DNA from: Aquimonas voraii
GTDB lineage: Bacteria > Pseudomonadota > Gammaproteobacteria > Xanthomonadales > Xanthomonadaceae
Assembly: GCF_900101825.1 (NCBI RefSeq)
Contig: NZ_FNAG01000002.1
Coordinates: 620,001-684,000, forward strand
Direction of reading: 5' to 3'
DNA: 64,000 nucleotides
The first letter of the stretch is position 1; every line of letters begins with the position of its first letter. This document shows positions 38,665-48,683 of the stretch, piece after piece. The notes below the pieces were generated by a model, which searched no databases, had not been told where the DNA came from, and saw nothing but the letters and a program-made list of their open reading frames with translations. The position numbers were made by a program, and so were the translations under genes.

Positions 38665-39711
38665 ATGGACTACGACCGTTATGACCGGGTGCGCGCTGTG
38701 CGTTGGACGGGCGAGGCGCTGGACCTGCTGGACCAGCGCCTGCTTCCGCAGCGCCACGAGCACGTGCTGTGCCGCAGCAGCAGCGAGGTGGCGCAGGCCA
38801 TTCGCGCGCTGGTGGTGCGCGGGGCCCCCGCCATCGGTATTGCCGCCGCCTGGGGCGTGGTGCTGGCGGCTCGCGGGCTGAGCGCGGACTCCGGTGCGCG
38901 CGCCGCGGAGCTGCTGGCTCCGGCCATGGCCGAACTCGACGCCTCGCGACCCACCGCGGTCAACCTCGCCTGGGCGCTGCGCCGCATGCGTGCGGCCCTG
39001 GTCGGCAGCGGCAGCGACTGGCTTGAGCGGATCACCGCCGAAGCTGAGTCCATCGAAGCGGAGGACCTTGCTGCCAACCGCCTCATGGGGCGCTTGGGCG
39101 CCGAGCTGATCGCGCCCGGTTCCGGCGTGCTGACCCACTGCAATACCGGCTCGTTGGCCACGGCCGGCTTCGGCACCGCGCTGGGTGTGATTCGCGCCGG
39201 TGTCGCCGAGGGCCGCGTGCAGCGCGTGTTCGCGGGTGAGACCCGGCCCTGGCTGCAGGGCGCGCGCCTGACGGTGTGGGAGCTGCTGCAGGACGGCATT
39301 CCCGCCACGCTGATCGCCGATGCCGCCGCTTCGCACCTGATGCGCACCGGCAAGGTGCAATGGGTGATCGTCGGCGCCGACCGCATCACCGCCAATGGCG
39401 ATGTCGCCAACAAGATCGGCACCTATCAGCTGGCGATCGCCGCCCGCTACCACGGACTCAAGTTCATGGTGGTGGCGCCTTCGTCGACGGTCGACATGGC
39501 CACCGCCACGGGGGGCGCCATCGAGATCGAGGAGCGCAGCCCGGACGAGCTGCTCGGCTATGCCGGCGTGCGCACCGTGGCCGAGGGCGTCCAAGCCTGG
39601 AACCCGGTCTTCGACGTCACACCCGCCAGCCTGATCGATGCCATCGTCACCGAGCGCGGCGTGGTGCTGCAGCCGGACGAGGCGCGGATGGCGGCGCTGT
39701 TCGCGACTTGA
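38665..39711 (+). CDS. mtnA: S-methyl-5-thioribose-1-phosphate isomerase
   Basis: ATG 38665 starts the conserved protein; the open frame upstream has no translation signals. The 348-residue enzyme converts S-methyl-5-thioribose-1-phosphate to the 1-ribulose form in methionine salvage. Family motifs are intact: [39 protein letters not shown] (catalytic Cys), and [20 protein letters not shown] (catalytic Asp). The protein is related to eIF2B-alpha. No other methionine-salvage gene is adjacent. Confidence 0.94.
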   Translation: MDYDRYDRVRAVRWTGEALDLLDQRLLPQRHEHVLCRSSSEVAQAIRALVVRGAPAIGIAAAWGVVLAARGLSADSGARAAELLAPAMAELDASRPTAVNLAWALRRMRAALVGSGSDWLERITAEAESIEAEDLAANRLMGRLGAELIAPGSGVLTHCNTGSLATAGFGTALGVIRAGVAEGRVQRVFAGETRPWLQGARLTVWELLQDGIPATLIADAAASHLMRTGKVQWVIVGADRITANGDVANKIGTYQLAIAARYHGLKFMVVAPSSTVDMATATGGAIEIEERSPDELLGYAGVRTVAEGVQAWNPVFDVTPASLIDAIVTERGVVLQPDEARMAALFAT

Positions 39712-39797
39712 GGCGGAGAGGGCCACTCCGCCCCAGCGTCCCCGAGTGTTTCCGGAGCCCTTCCGCTCCGCTCTTCGCCTGCGATTGAGTCTTTCCT

Positions 39798-40724
39798 ATG
39801 AAGCCTGTCTCCCGCATCGCCGTTCTCGTGCCCTGCTACAACGAGGCCGTAACCGTCGCCAAGGTCATCGCCGATTTCCGCGCCGCGTTGCCGGACGCGC
39901 AGATCTGCGTGTTCGACAACAACTCCAAGGACGACACCGCGGCCATTGCGCGGGCGCATGGCGCCCATGTCCAGCACGTCGGCCTGCAGGGCAAGGGCCA
40001 CGTGGTGCGGCGGCTGTTCGCCGATATCGAGGCCGATGTCTACGTGATGGTGGACGGCGACGATACCTACCATGCGGCCAGTGCGCCGGCCCTGATCGAA
40101 TGCCTGCGCGAAGGCCGCCACGACATGGTGGTGGCGGTGCGTCGCCATGAAGCCGAGGCCGCCTACCGCGCGGGGCACGTCTGGGGCAATCGCATGCTGA
40201 CCGGATTCCTGAGTCGGCTGTTCGGTCGCCCCTGCCAGGACATCCTTTCCGGCTACCGCGTGTTCTCGCGGCGTTTCGCCAAGAGCTTCCCTGTGCTCAC
40301 CGCGGGCTTCGACATCGAGACCGAGCTGACCGTGCATGCGCTGGAGCTGAAGATGTCGGTGGGCGAGGTCGAGACGCCCTACAAGGAGCGTCCCGAAGGC
40401 TCGTTCAGCAAGCTCAGCACCTACAAGGATGGCTTCCGCATCCTCAAAACCATGCTGCGGCTGTTCAGCGCCGAGCGGCCGCTGGCCTTCTTCGGCGGCC
40501 TTGCGATCGTGCTGTTCCTGGCGGGCATCGGCTTCGGCATCCCGGTGGTTCTGGAGTTCTTGCGCACCGGCTTGGTCCCGCGCTTCCCCACCGCCATCCT
40601 GTCGACCGGCCTGATGATCCTTGCGGCCCTGTCGGGATTTGCCGGCCTGATCCTCGATACGGTGACGCGGGGCAGGCGTGAGCTGAAGATGCTGGCCTAC
40701 CTGCGCCACGGCGCCCCCGAGTAA
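39798..40724 (+). CDS. GtrB-like membrane-bound family 2 glycosyltransferase
   Basis: The 308-residue protein has a GT-A family 2 domain. IAVLVPCYNEAVTVAKVIAD and DGDDTY (DxD-type metal site) bind nucleotide sugar, and GYRVFSRRFAKSFP and ELTVHALE are typical. Two C-terminal membrane segments follow (FFGGLAIVLFLAGIGFGIPV; ILSTGLMILAALSGFAGLIL). Proteins of this build (GtrB, dolichol-phosphate mannose synthase-like) make prenyl-phosphate sugars. The next gene (8 bp on) encodes a GtrA-like protein, so a GtrAB pair is likely. Confidence 0.86.
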   Translation: MKPVSRIAVLVPCYNEAVTVAKVIADFRAALPDAQICVFDNNSKDDTAAIARAHGAHVQHVGLQGKGHVVRRLFADIEADVYVMVDGDDTYHAASAPALIECLREGRHDMVVAVRRHEAEAAYRAGHVWGNRMLTGFLSRLFGRPCQDILSGYRVFSRRFAKSFPVLTAGFDIETELTVHALELKMSVGEVETPYKERPEGSFSKLSTYKDGFRILKTMLRLFSAERPLAFFGGLAIVLFLAGIGFGIPVVLEFLRTGLVPRFPTAILSTGLMILAALSGFAGLILDTVTRGRRELKMLAYLRHGAPE

Positions 40725-40731
40725 GAGCGGC

Positions 40732-41121
40732 ATGCGCCAGTTCGCGCTGTTCTGCGTCGGCGGTGGTCTTGCGTTCGCGGTGGACGCCGGCCTGACCCAG
40801 GCTTGGGTCAGCGCGGTCGGGCTCGATCCGTGGACCGCGCGGGCGCTGTCGTTTCCGGTCGCGGTCACCTGCACCTGGCTGTTCAATCGCCACTTCACGT
40901 TCCGCGCGCGCCGCGCGTCGCCGCTGTGGCGCGAGTGGCTCGTATACGTCGGCACCCAGCTGGGTGGCCTGAGCGTGAATCTGGGCAGCTATGCGCTGCT
41001 GGTGGGCGTGTCTGCGACCGCGGCGCGCTGGCCAGCCCTGGCGGTAGCCGTGGGCTCGGTCGCCGGCCTGCTGGTCAACTTTTTCGGGGCCAAGCATGTC
41101 GCCTTCAAAGCGCGCGCCTGA
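40732..41121 (+). CDS. GtrA-family membrane protein (presumed prenyl-phosphate-sugar flippase)
   Basis: ATG 40732, eight bases after the preceding gene. The 129-residue protein has four hydrophobic segments and family motifs: the first helix FALFCVGGGLAFAVDAGLTQ, FNRHFTFRAR in the loop, and LLVNFFGAKHVAFKA at the C-terminus. GtrA proteins are thought to move prenyl-phosphate-linked sugar across the inner membrane. Its last 26 bases overlap the start of the next gene, indicating tight translational coupling. Confidence 0.88.
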   Translation: MRQFALFCVGGGLAFAVDAGLTQAWVSAVGLDPWTARALSFPVAVTCTWLFNRHFTFRARRASPLWREWLVYVGTQLGGLSVNLGSYALLVGVSATAARWPALAVAVGSVAGLLVNFFGAKHVAFKARA

Positions 41122-42562
41122 TCCTCGCGGTGCCGCCTGGCGCGCCGAGCTCTGGCGCGCACTGGGTCTGCTGCTGGCGCTCAAGGGCGCGTTCCTGCTG
41201 GTCGATCCCAATCTGCGCCTGTTCATGGGCGACTCGGCCAGCTACCTGCACGCGGCACTCAGCGACTGGGATCCGCCCGATCGCAGCTTCGTTTACCCGA
41301 TGCTGATCGAGTGGTCGGCGGTGGCGACGCAGTCAGCCGTCTCCCTGGTGCTGCTGCAGACGCTGTTCGGCGTCATAGGCGGGCTGTTGGCCTACTGGAT
41401 GCTGCGCCGCGCCGCGGGTATCGACGCGCGCATCGCGCTGTTCGCCGTGGTCGCCGTTGCGGTCGAGCCCGCGCAGCTGTTCTACGAGCGCATGCTGATG
41501 GCCGAGGCAGTGGGCTTGCTGTCGCTGCTCGCGCTGGTGGCAGCGTCGATCGCCTACGTGCAGCGCGGCCGGCTGCGCTGGGCGCTGGTCATGGCCATCA
41601 GCAGCGTGCTGGCGGTGGCCTTCCGGATGAGTCTGCTGCCGGTGGTGCTTGGGCTCGCACTGCTGGTGCCGATGCTGCGCGGCTGGCATGCCGCGGCCGA
41701 TCAGGATGGTGGTCGGCGCGTTCTGGCCGCGCTGCGTGCAGGTGCACATGCCATGGTCATTCTGGCCTGCGTGCTCGGCGCGCATCGCCTGTACCAGGGG
41801 CTCTACGGGCTGCGCTTCGAGACCGAACCGACCTACCTGCTCGCTTCCGGCCAGATGCGGCTGGGCCTGGTGGCGCCACTGGTCAAGCCCGAGCATCTGC
41901 AGCGCGTGGGCTTGCCGGTGGAGTTGCTGCAAACGGTTGGCCCCGCCCTGCAGGACCACCGCATGCGCGAAGCGCAGATATGGCAGCCGGATGGGCTGTG
42001 GAAGAGGCTCGAAACCGAGCTGGAGTATCGGGAGGCCCAGGAAGCGGCACGCAAGATCGCCGTGCGGGCGTTCCAGTCCGAGCCGCAGGCCCTGCTGCGC
42101 ATGGGCTTTGCCACCCTCATGGACTACTTCGATGACGGGCTGGCCGTGGCGCGTTTACGCGATGACTACGGTGCCACGCCGCCTGACCCCGGCATGGTCG
42201 AGGCGTTGGCGCGGCACCTGCGCCATGACGCCCGCGATCTCGCCGAGCATCCCGGCGTGGTCGGAAAGCTGTTTCTCGGCAGCCGATGGTGGCTGACCTT
42301 CGTGCTGTTCGCCCTGGCGCCCGCTGCGATCGCGTGTCTGTGGCTGACCCGCAAAGACCCCCGCCGTCGTGCGGCCGCCTGCGTCATCGGCTTCACCGCG
42401 CTGGGCCTGGTCGCCAGCCAACTGCTGTTCTCGCACATCGTTTCGTTCCGCTATCTGCATCCGATGCCTGTGTTTCTCTTCCTGTGCGCGGGGCTCTGCC
42501 TGCCTCGCACGCTTCCACATGCTGCCCAAGGACTTGCGCCAAGCCATGCCCAACACACTTGA
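41096..42562 (+). CDS. Polytopic membrane protein, possible GT-C glycosyltransferase (1)
   Basis: ATG 41096, overlapping the GtrA gene by 26 bp. The 488-residue protein has about nine hydrophobic segments and a DSASYLHAALSDWDPPDRSF motif in the first periplasmic loop. That loop resembles the acidic loop of GT-C/PMT-type glycosyltransferases, which use prenyl-phosphate sugars. A central soluble region spans about residues 225-370. Not recognised as a named family. Its position after GtrB and GtrA suggests the acceptor-specific transferase, but this is inference. Confidence 0.7.
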   Translation: MSPSKRAPDPRGAAWRAELWRALGLLLALKGAFLLVDPNLRLFMGDSASYLHAALSDWDPPDRSFVYPMLIEWSAVATQSAVSLVLLQTLFGVIGGLLAYWMLRRAAGIDARIALFAVVAVAVEPAQLFYERMLMAEAVGLLSLLALVAASIAYVQRGRLRWALVMAISSVLAVAFRMSLLPVVLGLALLVPMLRGWHAAADQDGGRRVLAALRAGAHAMVILACVLGAHRLYQGLYGLRFETEPTYLLASGQMRLGLVAPLVKPEHLQRVGLPVELLQTVGPALQDHRMREAQIWQPDGLWKRLETELEYREAQEAARKIAVRAFQSEPQALLRMGFATLMDYFDDGLAVARLRDDYGATPPDPGMVEALARHLRHDARDLAEHPGVVGKLFLGSRWWLTFVLFALAPAAIACLWLTRKDPRRRAAACVIGFTALGLVASQLLFSHIVSFRYLHPMPVFLFLCAGLCLPRTLPHAAQGLAPSHAQHT

Positions 42563-44534
42563 GTCGGCCTCCTGGCTGCGCGCCCTCCTCGTTGTTGCGC
42601 TCTTCCTTGCGCTTTCCTGGGTGCTCGCCTGGTACGTCGGCGTTGCCTCGGTGGCAAGTCCGGATTTCGATGGCGCCCTGAACTTCAAGGTCTCTGCCTC
42701 TGTGATCGAAGGGCACGGCTATGGCAGCTACTACGAGCGCTTCGCGCTGTTCCCGATCGAAACCCAGACGAACGGCCCCCTGGTGCTGCCGGCTGCGGCT
42801 TCGATCTGGCTCTTCGGCCTGACTCCGATCGGGCTTCAGCTGGTCAATCTGCTCTACGTGCTCGCGCTCTGCGCGCTGGTGTTCGCCTGTCATAGAAGGG
42901 CAGCCGAATCCCGCGACTGGGTAGTGCCGATGCTGGGGGCGGTCTGTTGCCTGCAGGTGCCAGGCATGGCGCAGTACGCCCTGTTCGGTTACGGCGAAGT
43001 CGCGGCTGTGGTTTGGGGGTTGGCCGCGCTGTGGGTGCTGTCATGCAGCCTTTCTACGACGACCCCGCCGCGTCTGCTGGGTGCCGGCGTCTTGCTCGGT
43101 CTGTCCTTCCTGACCAAGACGGTCTCCCTGATCTGGTTCCCCTCGATTGCCGGCATCTACTGCCTTCTGATCTGGCGCCGTGCAAGCCTGTGGGCCGCCA
43201 TTCGATCGGGACTCTGGATCGGTCTCGGCGTTCTGATCGCACTGATGGTCTGGGAGGTCTATCGAGCGATCAGCCTCGGATCTGCGGGCACCTACATCGA
43301 GTGGTGGTCAGAGCAGTTTTCCGAGATCCGCAAGCAGGCCGGCGTGCGCGACCACTATGCCGATACGCCGACCTGGCAGGCCAAGCTGGCCTTGCATGGG
43401 GCGGCACTTGCGGGCTTTCTCAAGCTTCCGCTGTGGGGACTCGTTCTGGCCGGTGCTGCTTTCGGTGCGCTTCTGTCAGTCGCGCTTTGGCGCAGCAGGG
43501 GCGACGATGTCCGCCTGTATCTGCTGGCGGCCTTGGGTTCGGTCGCGCTGCTCTATCTCTACTGGTGGTTGTTGATCACGCCGACAGAGATGATGTGGCT
43601 CAGGCGGATCATGCTCGGCTTGCTGTTCGTGCTGCTGTCTTTGCTGGTCGCGGTGTCATGCCTGTGGCGAGCTGGTCCCGCTGGACGGGTCGCTGCCCTC
43701 TCGGGTCTTGGCCTGGTGTTCGTGATCGTGCTGCCCGGCCAACTGCTGTGGGGCAGGCCTGATCGCGCGGTCTCCGCGGGCCACGACTTCGACTTCGCTG
43801 CAGCGGTACGCGCGCTTCCCGAGGACGCCTTGATCTTCGGTTCGGGCTGGTGGCAAGCCCCCGTGGCAGCACTGCTTTCGCAGCGACAGATCCAGAACGA
43901 GGAGGCTTGGTCAGTCGAGCGACTCGCTCAGGCCGGGCGCGATGCCTATCTGGTCCTCGATCGCGATGCGCTGAACCTGGGCAAGCACACGCTGCAGAGG
44001 CTCACTTGGCGCTGCGACTGCGAACCCGTGCACCTCTCCCCGGGCGGGCGCATCTACAGGGTCAGAGCCTTGTTCGACTCCCCTGAGACCAGCGAGGCCA
44101 GCGCATACCGCCTGGGGCCGGACAGCAGTGTTTTCGGGCAAGGCTTCAGCACGGGTGATGAAGGCGGGTTCCGCTGGGCCGAGCAGGAAGCCCGCATGCA
44201 ACTGCCCGAGCCCGTTCACTCGGACCGCTGGGTGCTTTCGCTGGCCGTGCCGGACAGCGGCTATCTGCGCACGCCCGCCGGCATGGGCATCACGATCGAA
44301 GTCGAGATGGGGACCTGCGGCGTGACCACGATCACTGTGCCACCAGGGGAACAGCATGTGCTGTTGCGTCCGGCGTGCGACCAGGCGATCCAAAGCTTTG
44401 TGTTCCGCACGTCGGATCATATCGACCCGGAGCGCATCCGCCCGGATGTCCGCAAGTTGGCGTTCGCTTTCCGCAGCCTGGAGGCATTTCCAACGCGCAC
44501 TGACCGGCCCGTCGAGCAGGCTGCCCAACCCTGA
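42546..44534 (+). CDS. Polytopic membrane protein, possible GT-C glycosyltransferase (2)
   Basis: ATG 42546 is preferred; it overlaps the preceding gene by 17 bp. The 662-residue protein has a PMT-like N-terminal acidic loop (SVASPDFDGALNFKVSAS; GSYYERFALFPIETQTNGPL) and about 12 hydrophobic segments up to residue about 420. The final soluble region of about 230 residues is predicted periplasmic. The family resembles ArnT/PMT-like GT39 proteins but is not assigned. Likely co-transcribed with the preceding three genes. Confidence 0.7.
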   Translation: MPNTLESASWLRALLVVALFLALSWVLAWYVGVASVASPDFDGALNFKVSASVIEGHGYGSYYERFALFPIETQTNGPLVLPAAASIWLFGLTPIGLQLVNLLYVLALCALVFACHRRAAESRDWVVPMLGAVCCLQVPGMAQYALFGYGEVAAVVWGLAALWVLSCSLSTTTPPRLLGAGVLLGLSFLTKTVSLIWFPSIAGIYCLLIWRRASLWAAIRSGLWIGLGVLIALMVWEVYRAISLGSAGTYIEWWSEQFSEIRKQAGVRDHYADTPTWQAKLALHGAALAGFLKLPLWGLVLAGAAFGALLSVALWRSRGDDVRLYLLAALGSVALLYLYWWLLITPTEMMWLRRIMLGLLFVLLSLLVAVSCLWRAGPAGRVAALSGLGLVFVIVLPGQLLWGRPDRAVSAGHDFDFAAAVRALPEDALIFGSGWWQAPVAALLSQRQIQNEEAWSVERLAQAGRDAYLVLDRDALNLGKHTLQRLTWRCDCEPVHLSPGGRIYRVRALFDSPETSEASAYRLGPDSSVFGQGFSTGDEGGFRWAEQEARMQLPEPVHSDRWVLSLAVPDSGYLRTPAGMGITIEVEMGTCGVTTITVPPGEQHVLLRPACDQAIQSFVFRTSDHIDPERIRPDVRKLAFAFRSLEAFPTRTDRPVEQAAQP

Positions 44535-44741
44535 AGGGCAGGGCTCCGGCTCCCGCGGCGGGGAGGCAGGGCGGGGCTGCGTGCTAGAATCGCGGGTCGC
44601 ACAGGGCGCCTCAAGGGCTTCCTGAGAGCAAGCCAGGGGGTGCGGCATGACCCCCAGCGCTGACGCCCCCGATATTCACCCGGACCGCGGGGAGGCGCCT
44701 GTCTCCCGTTCTCCGAATCCTCCTACTCATCGAGACCCCGC

Positions 44742-47351
44742 ATGGCAGAGCTGGCGAAGGAAATCATCCCCGTCAACATCGAAGACGAGATGCGCAAGAG
44801 CTACCTCGATTACGCCATGAGCGTGATCGTGGGCCGCGCACTCCCCGACGCGCGGGATGGCCTGAAGCCGGTACACCGGCGCGTGTTGTACGCGATGAAC
44901 GAGCTGGGCGCGCACAGCAACAAGCCCTACTACAAGTCGGCGCGTATCGTCGGTGACGTCATCGGTAAGTTCCACCCGCATGGTGACCAGTCGGTATACG
45001 ACACGCTGGTCCGCATGGCCCAGCCCTTCTCTCTGCGCTACCTGCTGGTCGACGGTCAGGGCAACTTCGGCTCGGTGGACGGCGACAACGCTGCCGCCAT
45101 GCGATACACCGAAGCGCGCATGTCCAAGCTCGCCCATGAGCTGATGGCGGACATCGACAAGGAAACGGTCGACTTCCAGCCAAACTACGACGAGAAGGAA
45201 CTGGAGCCTACGGTCCTTCCGACCCGCGTGCCGAACCTGCTGGTCAACGGCAGCTCGGGCATCGCGGTGGGTATGGCCACCAATATTCCGCCGCACAACC
45301 TGTCGGAGATCATCGACGCCACCATCGCCCTGATCGACGAGCCCGAGATCGGCATCGACGGCCTGATGCAGCACGTGCCGGGCCCGGATTTCCCCACCGC
45401 CGGCATCATCAACGGCTCGGCGGGGATCCATGAGGCCTACCGCACCGGCCGCGGCCGCATCTACGTGCGCGCCAAGGCCGAGATCGAAGTCGACGAGAAG
45501 ACCAACCGCGAAGCGATCATCGTCACCGAGCTGCCCTACATGGTGAACAAGGCGCGGCTGATCGAGAAGATCGCCGAGCTGGTCAAGGAAAAGAAGCTCG
45601 AGGGCATCTCGGAGCTGCGCGACGAGTCCGACAAGGACGGCATGCGCGTGTTCATCGAGGTCAAGCGCGACGCCGCCGCCGACGTGGTGCTGAACAATCT
45701 GTACCAGCAGACGCCGATGGAGTCGGTGTTCGGCATCAACATGGTCTGCCTGCTGGACGGCCGCCCGCGTCTGCTGAACCTGAAGGAGATGCTGGAAGCC
45801 TTCGTGCGCCACCGCCGCGAGGTGGTGACCCGGCGCACCATCTTCGAGCTGCGCAAGGCGCGCGAACGCGCCCACATCCTGGAAGGCCTGACCGTTGCGC
45901 TGGCCAACATCGACGAGATGATCGAGCTGATCAAGACGTCCGCGAACCCGCAGGAAGCGCGCGAGCGCATGCTGGCGCGACGCTGGGAGCCGGGTCTCGT
46001 GCGTGCGCTGCTGTCGGCCGCGGGTGCCGATGCCTCGCGTCCGGAAGATCTGCTGCCGGGCCTGGGCCTGAGCGAGGACGGCTACCAGCTGTCCGAGGCG
46101 CAGGCCAAGGAAATTCTGGAGATGCGCCTGCACCGCCTGACCGGGCTGGAGCAGGAGAAGCTCACCGACGAATACAAGAAACTGCTCGACACCATCGCCG
46201 AACTGATCCGCATCCTCGAAGACCCTGAGCGCCTGCTCGAAGTCATCCGCGACGAGCTGCGCGACCTCAAGACCAGCTTCGGTGACGCACGCCGCACGGT
46301 CATCCAGCCGAACATGGAAGACCTCAACATCCTCGACCTGATCGCGCCCGAGGATGTGGTCGTCACCCTGAGCCACGCCGGCTACGTCAAGCGCCAGCCG
46401 CTGTCGACCTACCGCGCGCAGAAGCGCGGCGGCCGCGGCCGCTCGGCCACCGCGATGAAGGAAGAGGATTTCGTCGAGCGTCTGTGGGTGGTCAACACCC
46501 ACGACATCCTGCTGAGTTTCACCAGCTCGGGTCGGGTCTTCTGGCCCAAGGTGTATCAGCTGCCCGAGGCCGGACCGAACGCGCGCGGCCGACCGATGGT
46601 GAATTTCGTGGCGCTGGAGCCGGGTGAGCGCATTCAGGCGGTGCTGCCGGTGCGTGATTTCCCGGAGGGGCGGTTCGTGCTGTTCGCCACTGCGCGCGGC
46701 ACGGTCAAGAAGACTCCGCTGAAGGAGTTCGAGTACCAGCTGCAGCGCGGCAAGATCGCGATCAACCTGGAAGACGGCGACTCCCTGGTCGGCGTGGCGC
46801 TCACCGACGGCGAATCCGACGTGATGCTGTTCGCGTCCAACGGCAAGGTCAGCCGTTTCGACGAGGGCACCGTGCGCCCGATGGGCCGCACCGCCACCGG
46901 CGTGATCGGCATGCGTCTGGCCGAAGGCGAATCGGTGGTCTCGTTGATCTGCGTGCAGGGCGAGCACGACGTGCTCACCGCCACCGCCAACGGCTTCGGC
47001 AAGCGCACCCCACTGGAGGATTTCCCCAAGAAGGGCCGCGGCACCCAGGGCGTCATCGCCATCCAGACCACCGAGCGCAACGGCCAGCTGGTCAGCGCCA
47101 TCCAGGTCGAAGACACCCAGCAGGTCATGCTGATCTCCGACCAGGGCACCCTGGTGCGCACCCGCGTCGGCGAGATCGCCCGCGTCGGCCGCAACACCCA
47201 GGGCGTCACCCTGATCCGACTGGGCAAGGGCGAGCAACTGGTCAGCGTGGAGGCGGTGCCGGCGGAGGAGGAAGAGATCGAGGGTGAGGCGTCGATCGAT
47301 GCGCCCGCTGACAGCTCCGATCAGGTCGACCCCCAGCCGCCCGAGGCTTGA
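44742..47351 (+). CDS. gyrA: DNA gyrase subunit A
   Basis: This 869-residue protein is complete. The N-terminal breakage-reunion domain contains the catalytic tyrosine at residue 122 ([11 protein letters not shown]). The quinolone-resistance region reads [15 protein letters not shown], so position 83 is Gln (Ser in E. coli) and position 87 is Asp. A C-terminal set of six beta-pinwheel blades follows, including the GyrA box QKRGGRG and an acidic tail. GyrA with GyrB introduces negative supercoils using ATP. The start is ATG 44742 and a TAGAAT promoter-like hexamer lies at 44585. Confidence 0.97.
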   Translation: MAELAKEIIPVNIEDEMRKSYLDYAMSVIVGRALPDARDGLKPVHRRVLYAMNELGAHSNKPYYKSARIVGDVIGKFHPHGDQSVYDTLVRMAQPFSLRYLLVDGQGNFGSVDGDNAAAMRYTEARMSKLAHELMADIDKETVDFQPNYDEKELEPTVLPTRVPNLLVNGSSGIAVGMATNIPPHNLSEIIDATIALIDEPEIGIDGLMQHVPGPDFPTAGIINGSAGIHEAYRTGRGRIYVRAKAEIEVDEKTNREAIIVTELPYMVNKARLIEKIAELVKEKKLEGISELRDESDKDGMRVFIEVKRDAAADVVLNNLYQQTPMESVFGINMVCLLDGRPRLLNLKEMLEAFVRHRREVVTRRTIFELRKARERAHILEGLTVALANIDEMIELIKTSANPQEARERMLARRWEPGLVRALLSAAGADASRPEDLLPGLGLSEDGYQLSEAQAKEILEMRLHRLTGLEQEKLTDEYKKLLDTIAELIRILEDPERLLEVIRDELRDLKTSFGDARRTVIQPNMEDLNILDLIAPEDVVVTLSHAGYVKRQPLSTYRAQKRGGRGRSATAMKEEDFVERLWVVNTHDILLSFTSSGRVFWPKVYQLPEAGPNARGRPMVNFVALEPGERIQAVLPVRDFPEGRFVLFATARGTVKKTPLKEFEYQLQRGKIAINLEDGDSLVGVALTDGESDVMLFASNGKVSRFDEGTVRPMGRTATGVIGMRLAEGESVVSLICVQGEHDVLTATANGFGKRTPLEDFPKKGRGTQGVIAIQTTERNGQLVSAIQVEDTQQVMLISDQGTLVRTRVGEIARVGRNTQGVTLIRLGKGEQLVSVEAVPAEEEEIEGEASIDAPADSSDQVDPQPPEA

Positions 47352-47420
47352 CCCTCATTCAGTCCGCACGCGTGGCCCGGCTTCCCCGGGCCACGCTGGT
47401 ATCCAGCTCCGGGTTCAGTC

Positions 47421-48683
47421 ATGTCGCTCGTCAATTCTTCCGTTCTTGCTTCGTCGGACGCCCTCGCGCTTCAGTTCTCGAGCGCCGAACCCTTTCGGCA
47501 CGTCGTTATCGAGGACTTTCTAAAGCCCGCGTTCTGCGAGCAGTTGCTCAAGGATTTTCCGGGCTTCGAGGAGCGCTATGCGCTGAACGAACACGGAGCG
47601 GTCGGCGGCAAGGCCGTTCGCATGGATGTGCGCGACATCTCGGAGGCCTACCGCCAGCTTGACGCCTACATCCAGACGCCCGAGTTCCTGGGGCTGGTCA
47701 GCCGGATCACCGGGATCCCCGATCTGCTCTATGACGTCGACTATGTCGGCGGTGGAACCCACGAGAATGTGCACGGGCAGAGCCTGGACGCGCACATCGA
47801 CTTCAACTACCACCCCGGCACTCGCTGGCATCGACGCCTGAACCTGATCATCTACCTGAACCCGGAATGGCAGGACGCATGGGGCGGCTCACTGGAGTTG
47901 CAGTCCGACCCTTGGGCGGAGACGGGCAACACCGTCAAAGCCATTGCCCCGCTTTTCAATCGCTGCGCGATCTTCGAGACCAACGAGATCAGCTGGCACG
48001 GTTTCAGGCGCATCGAGCTGCCCGAAGCCAGGCGGAATCTCTCGCGCAAATCCTTCGCCATCTATCTCTACACGCGCGAGCGTCCGGCGCAGGAGACCGC
48101 ACCTTCGCATGCGACCGTCTACGTGCCGGATGCGATGCCGGAAGCTGCGCAGATCGGATCGACCCTTACTGAAGGCCTGCATCGGGAGTTGAGCCAGCGC
48201 TTTGCCAATCTCCGCGGCCAGCTGAAGTTTCTGTACGAGCGGGAGCAGGATTTCGCGCGGCAGATCCAGTCTCTTGAACACGCTCTCTCCGAGGCCCGAA
48301 ATGCTGCCGGCTTCCCCTTGCAGGGTTATGCCGTGCTGATCGGGGGCGCGCAGGGCTACCGGCCAGACGGCTGGTGCTCGGGGCAACTGGAGGTCGGCTT
48401 CGAGGCGTGCCGGGCGGCGAGCGGAATCAGCCTCGACGTCTGGGTGCCCGAGGGTGTTGGCCCGAGCCAGACCCTCGTTTTCGAGTGCGGCGACTATCGC
48501 GCCAGCCTCGAGCTGGCCTCCGGGCGACGCCATGATCTTCGAGTTCCGCTCAGGATGGGCAAGGCGGATCGCGTTCGCCTGAGCATTCGCGCCTCCTCCT
48601 GCTGGCAGCCAGCGCGCGCGGGCGATTCTCAAGACCAGCGGGAACTCGCCTGGAAACTCGTCGCGGCCCAACTGCTGCACTGA
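47421..48683 (+). CDS. 2-Oxoglutarate/Fe(II)-dependent oxygenase-like protein with C-terminal extension
   Basis: ATG 47421. The first 235 residues are a double-stranded beta-helix dioxygenase: the Fe-binding HxD is AHIDFNYHP, the distal His is in EISWHGF, and the co-substrate Arg is probably in SRKSFAIYLYTRER. The rest (about 260-420) contains a coiled coil (LRGQLKFLYEREQDFARQIQ) and a beta-rich tail. Prolyl 4-hydroxylase-like bacterial proteins of this kind hydroxylate proteins or small molecules; many sit in glycan clusters. The stop codon overlaps the next start codon by one base. Confidence 0.82.
   Translation: MSLVNSSVLASSDALALQFSSAEPFRHVVIEDFLKPAFCEQLLKDFPGFEERYALNEHGAVGGKAVRMDVRDISEAYRQLDAYIQTPEFLGLVSRITGIPDLLYDVDYVGGGTHENVHGQSLDAHIDFNYHPGTRWHRRLNLIIYLNPEWQDAWGGSLELQSDPWAETGNTVKAIAPLFNRCAIFETNEISWHGFRRIELPEARRNLSRKSFAIYLYTRERPAQETAPSHATVYVPDAMPEAAQIGSTLTEGLHRELSQRFANLRGQLKFLYEREQDFARQIQSLEHALSEARNAAGFPLQGYAVLIGGAQGYRPDGWCSGQLEVGFEACRAASGISLDVWVPEGVGPSQTLVFECGDYRASLELASGRRHDLRVPLRMGKADRVRLSIRASSCWQPARAGDSQDQRELAWKLVAAQLLH

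Noticed and set aside
44727..47237. An 836-codon reading frame opposite gyrA
   Set aside because: Shadow of gyrA codon bias; composition rich in His, Arg, Asp and Gln without domain motifs.
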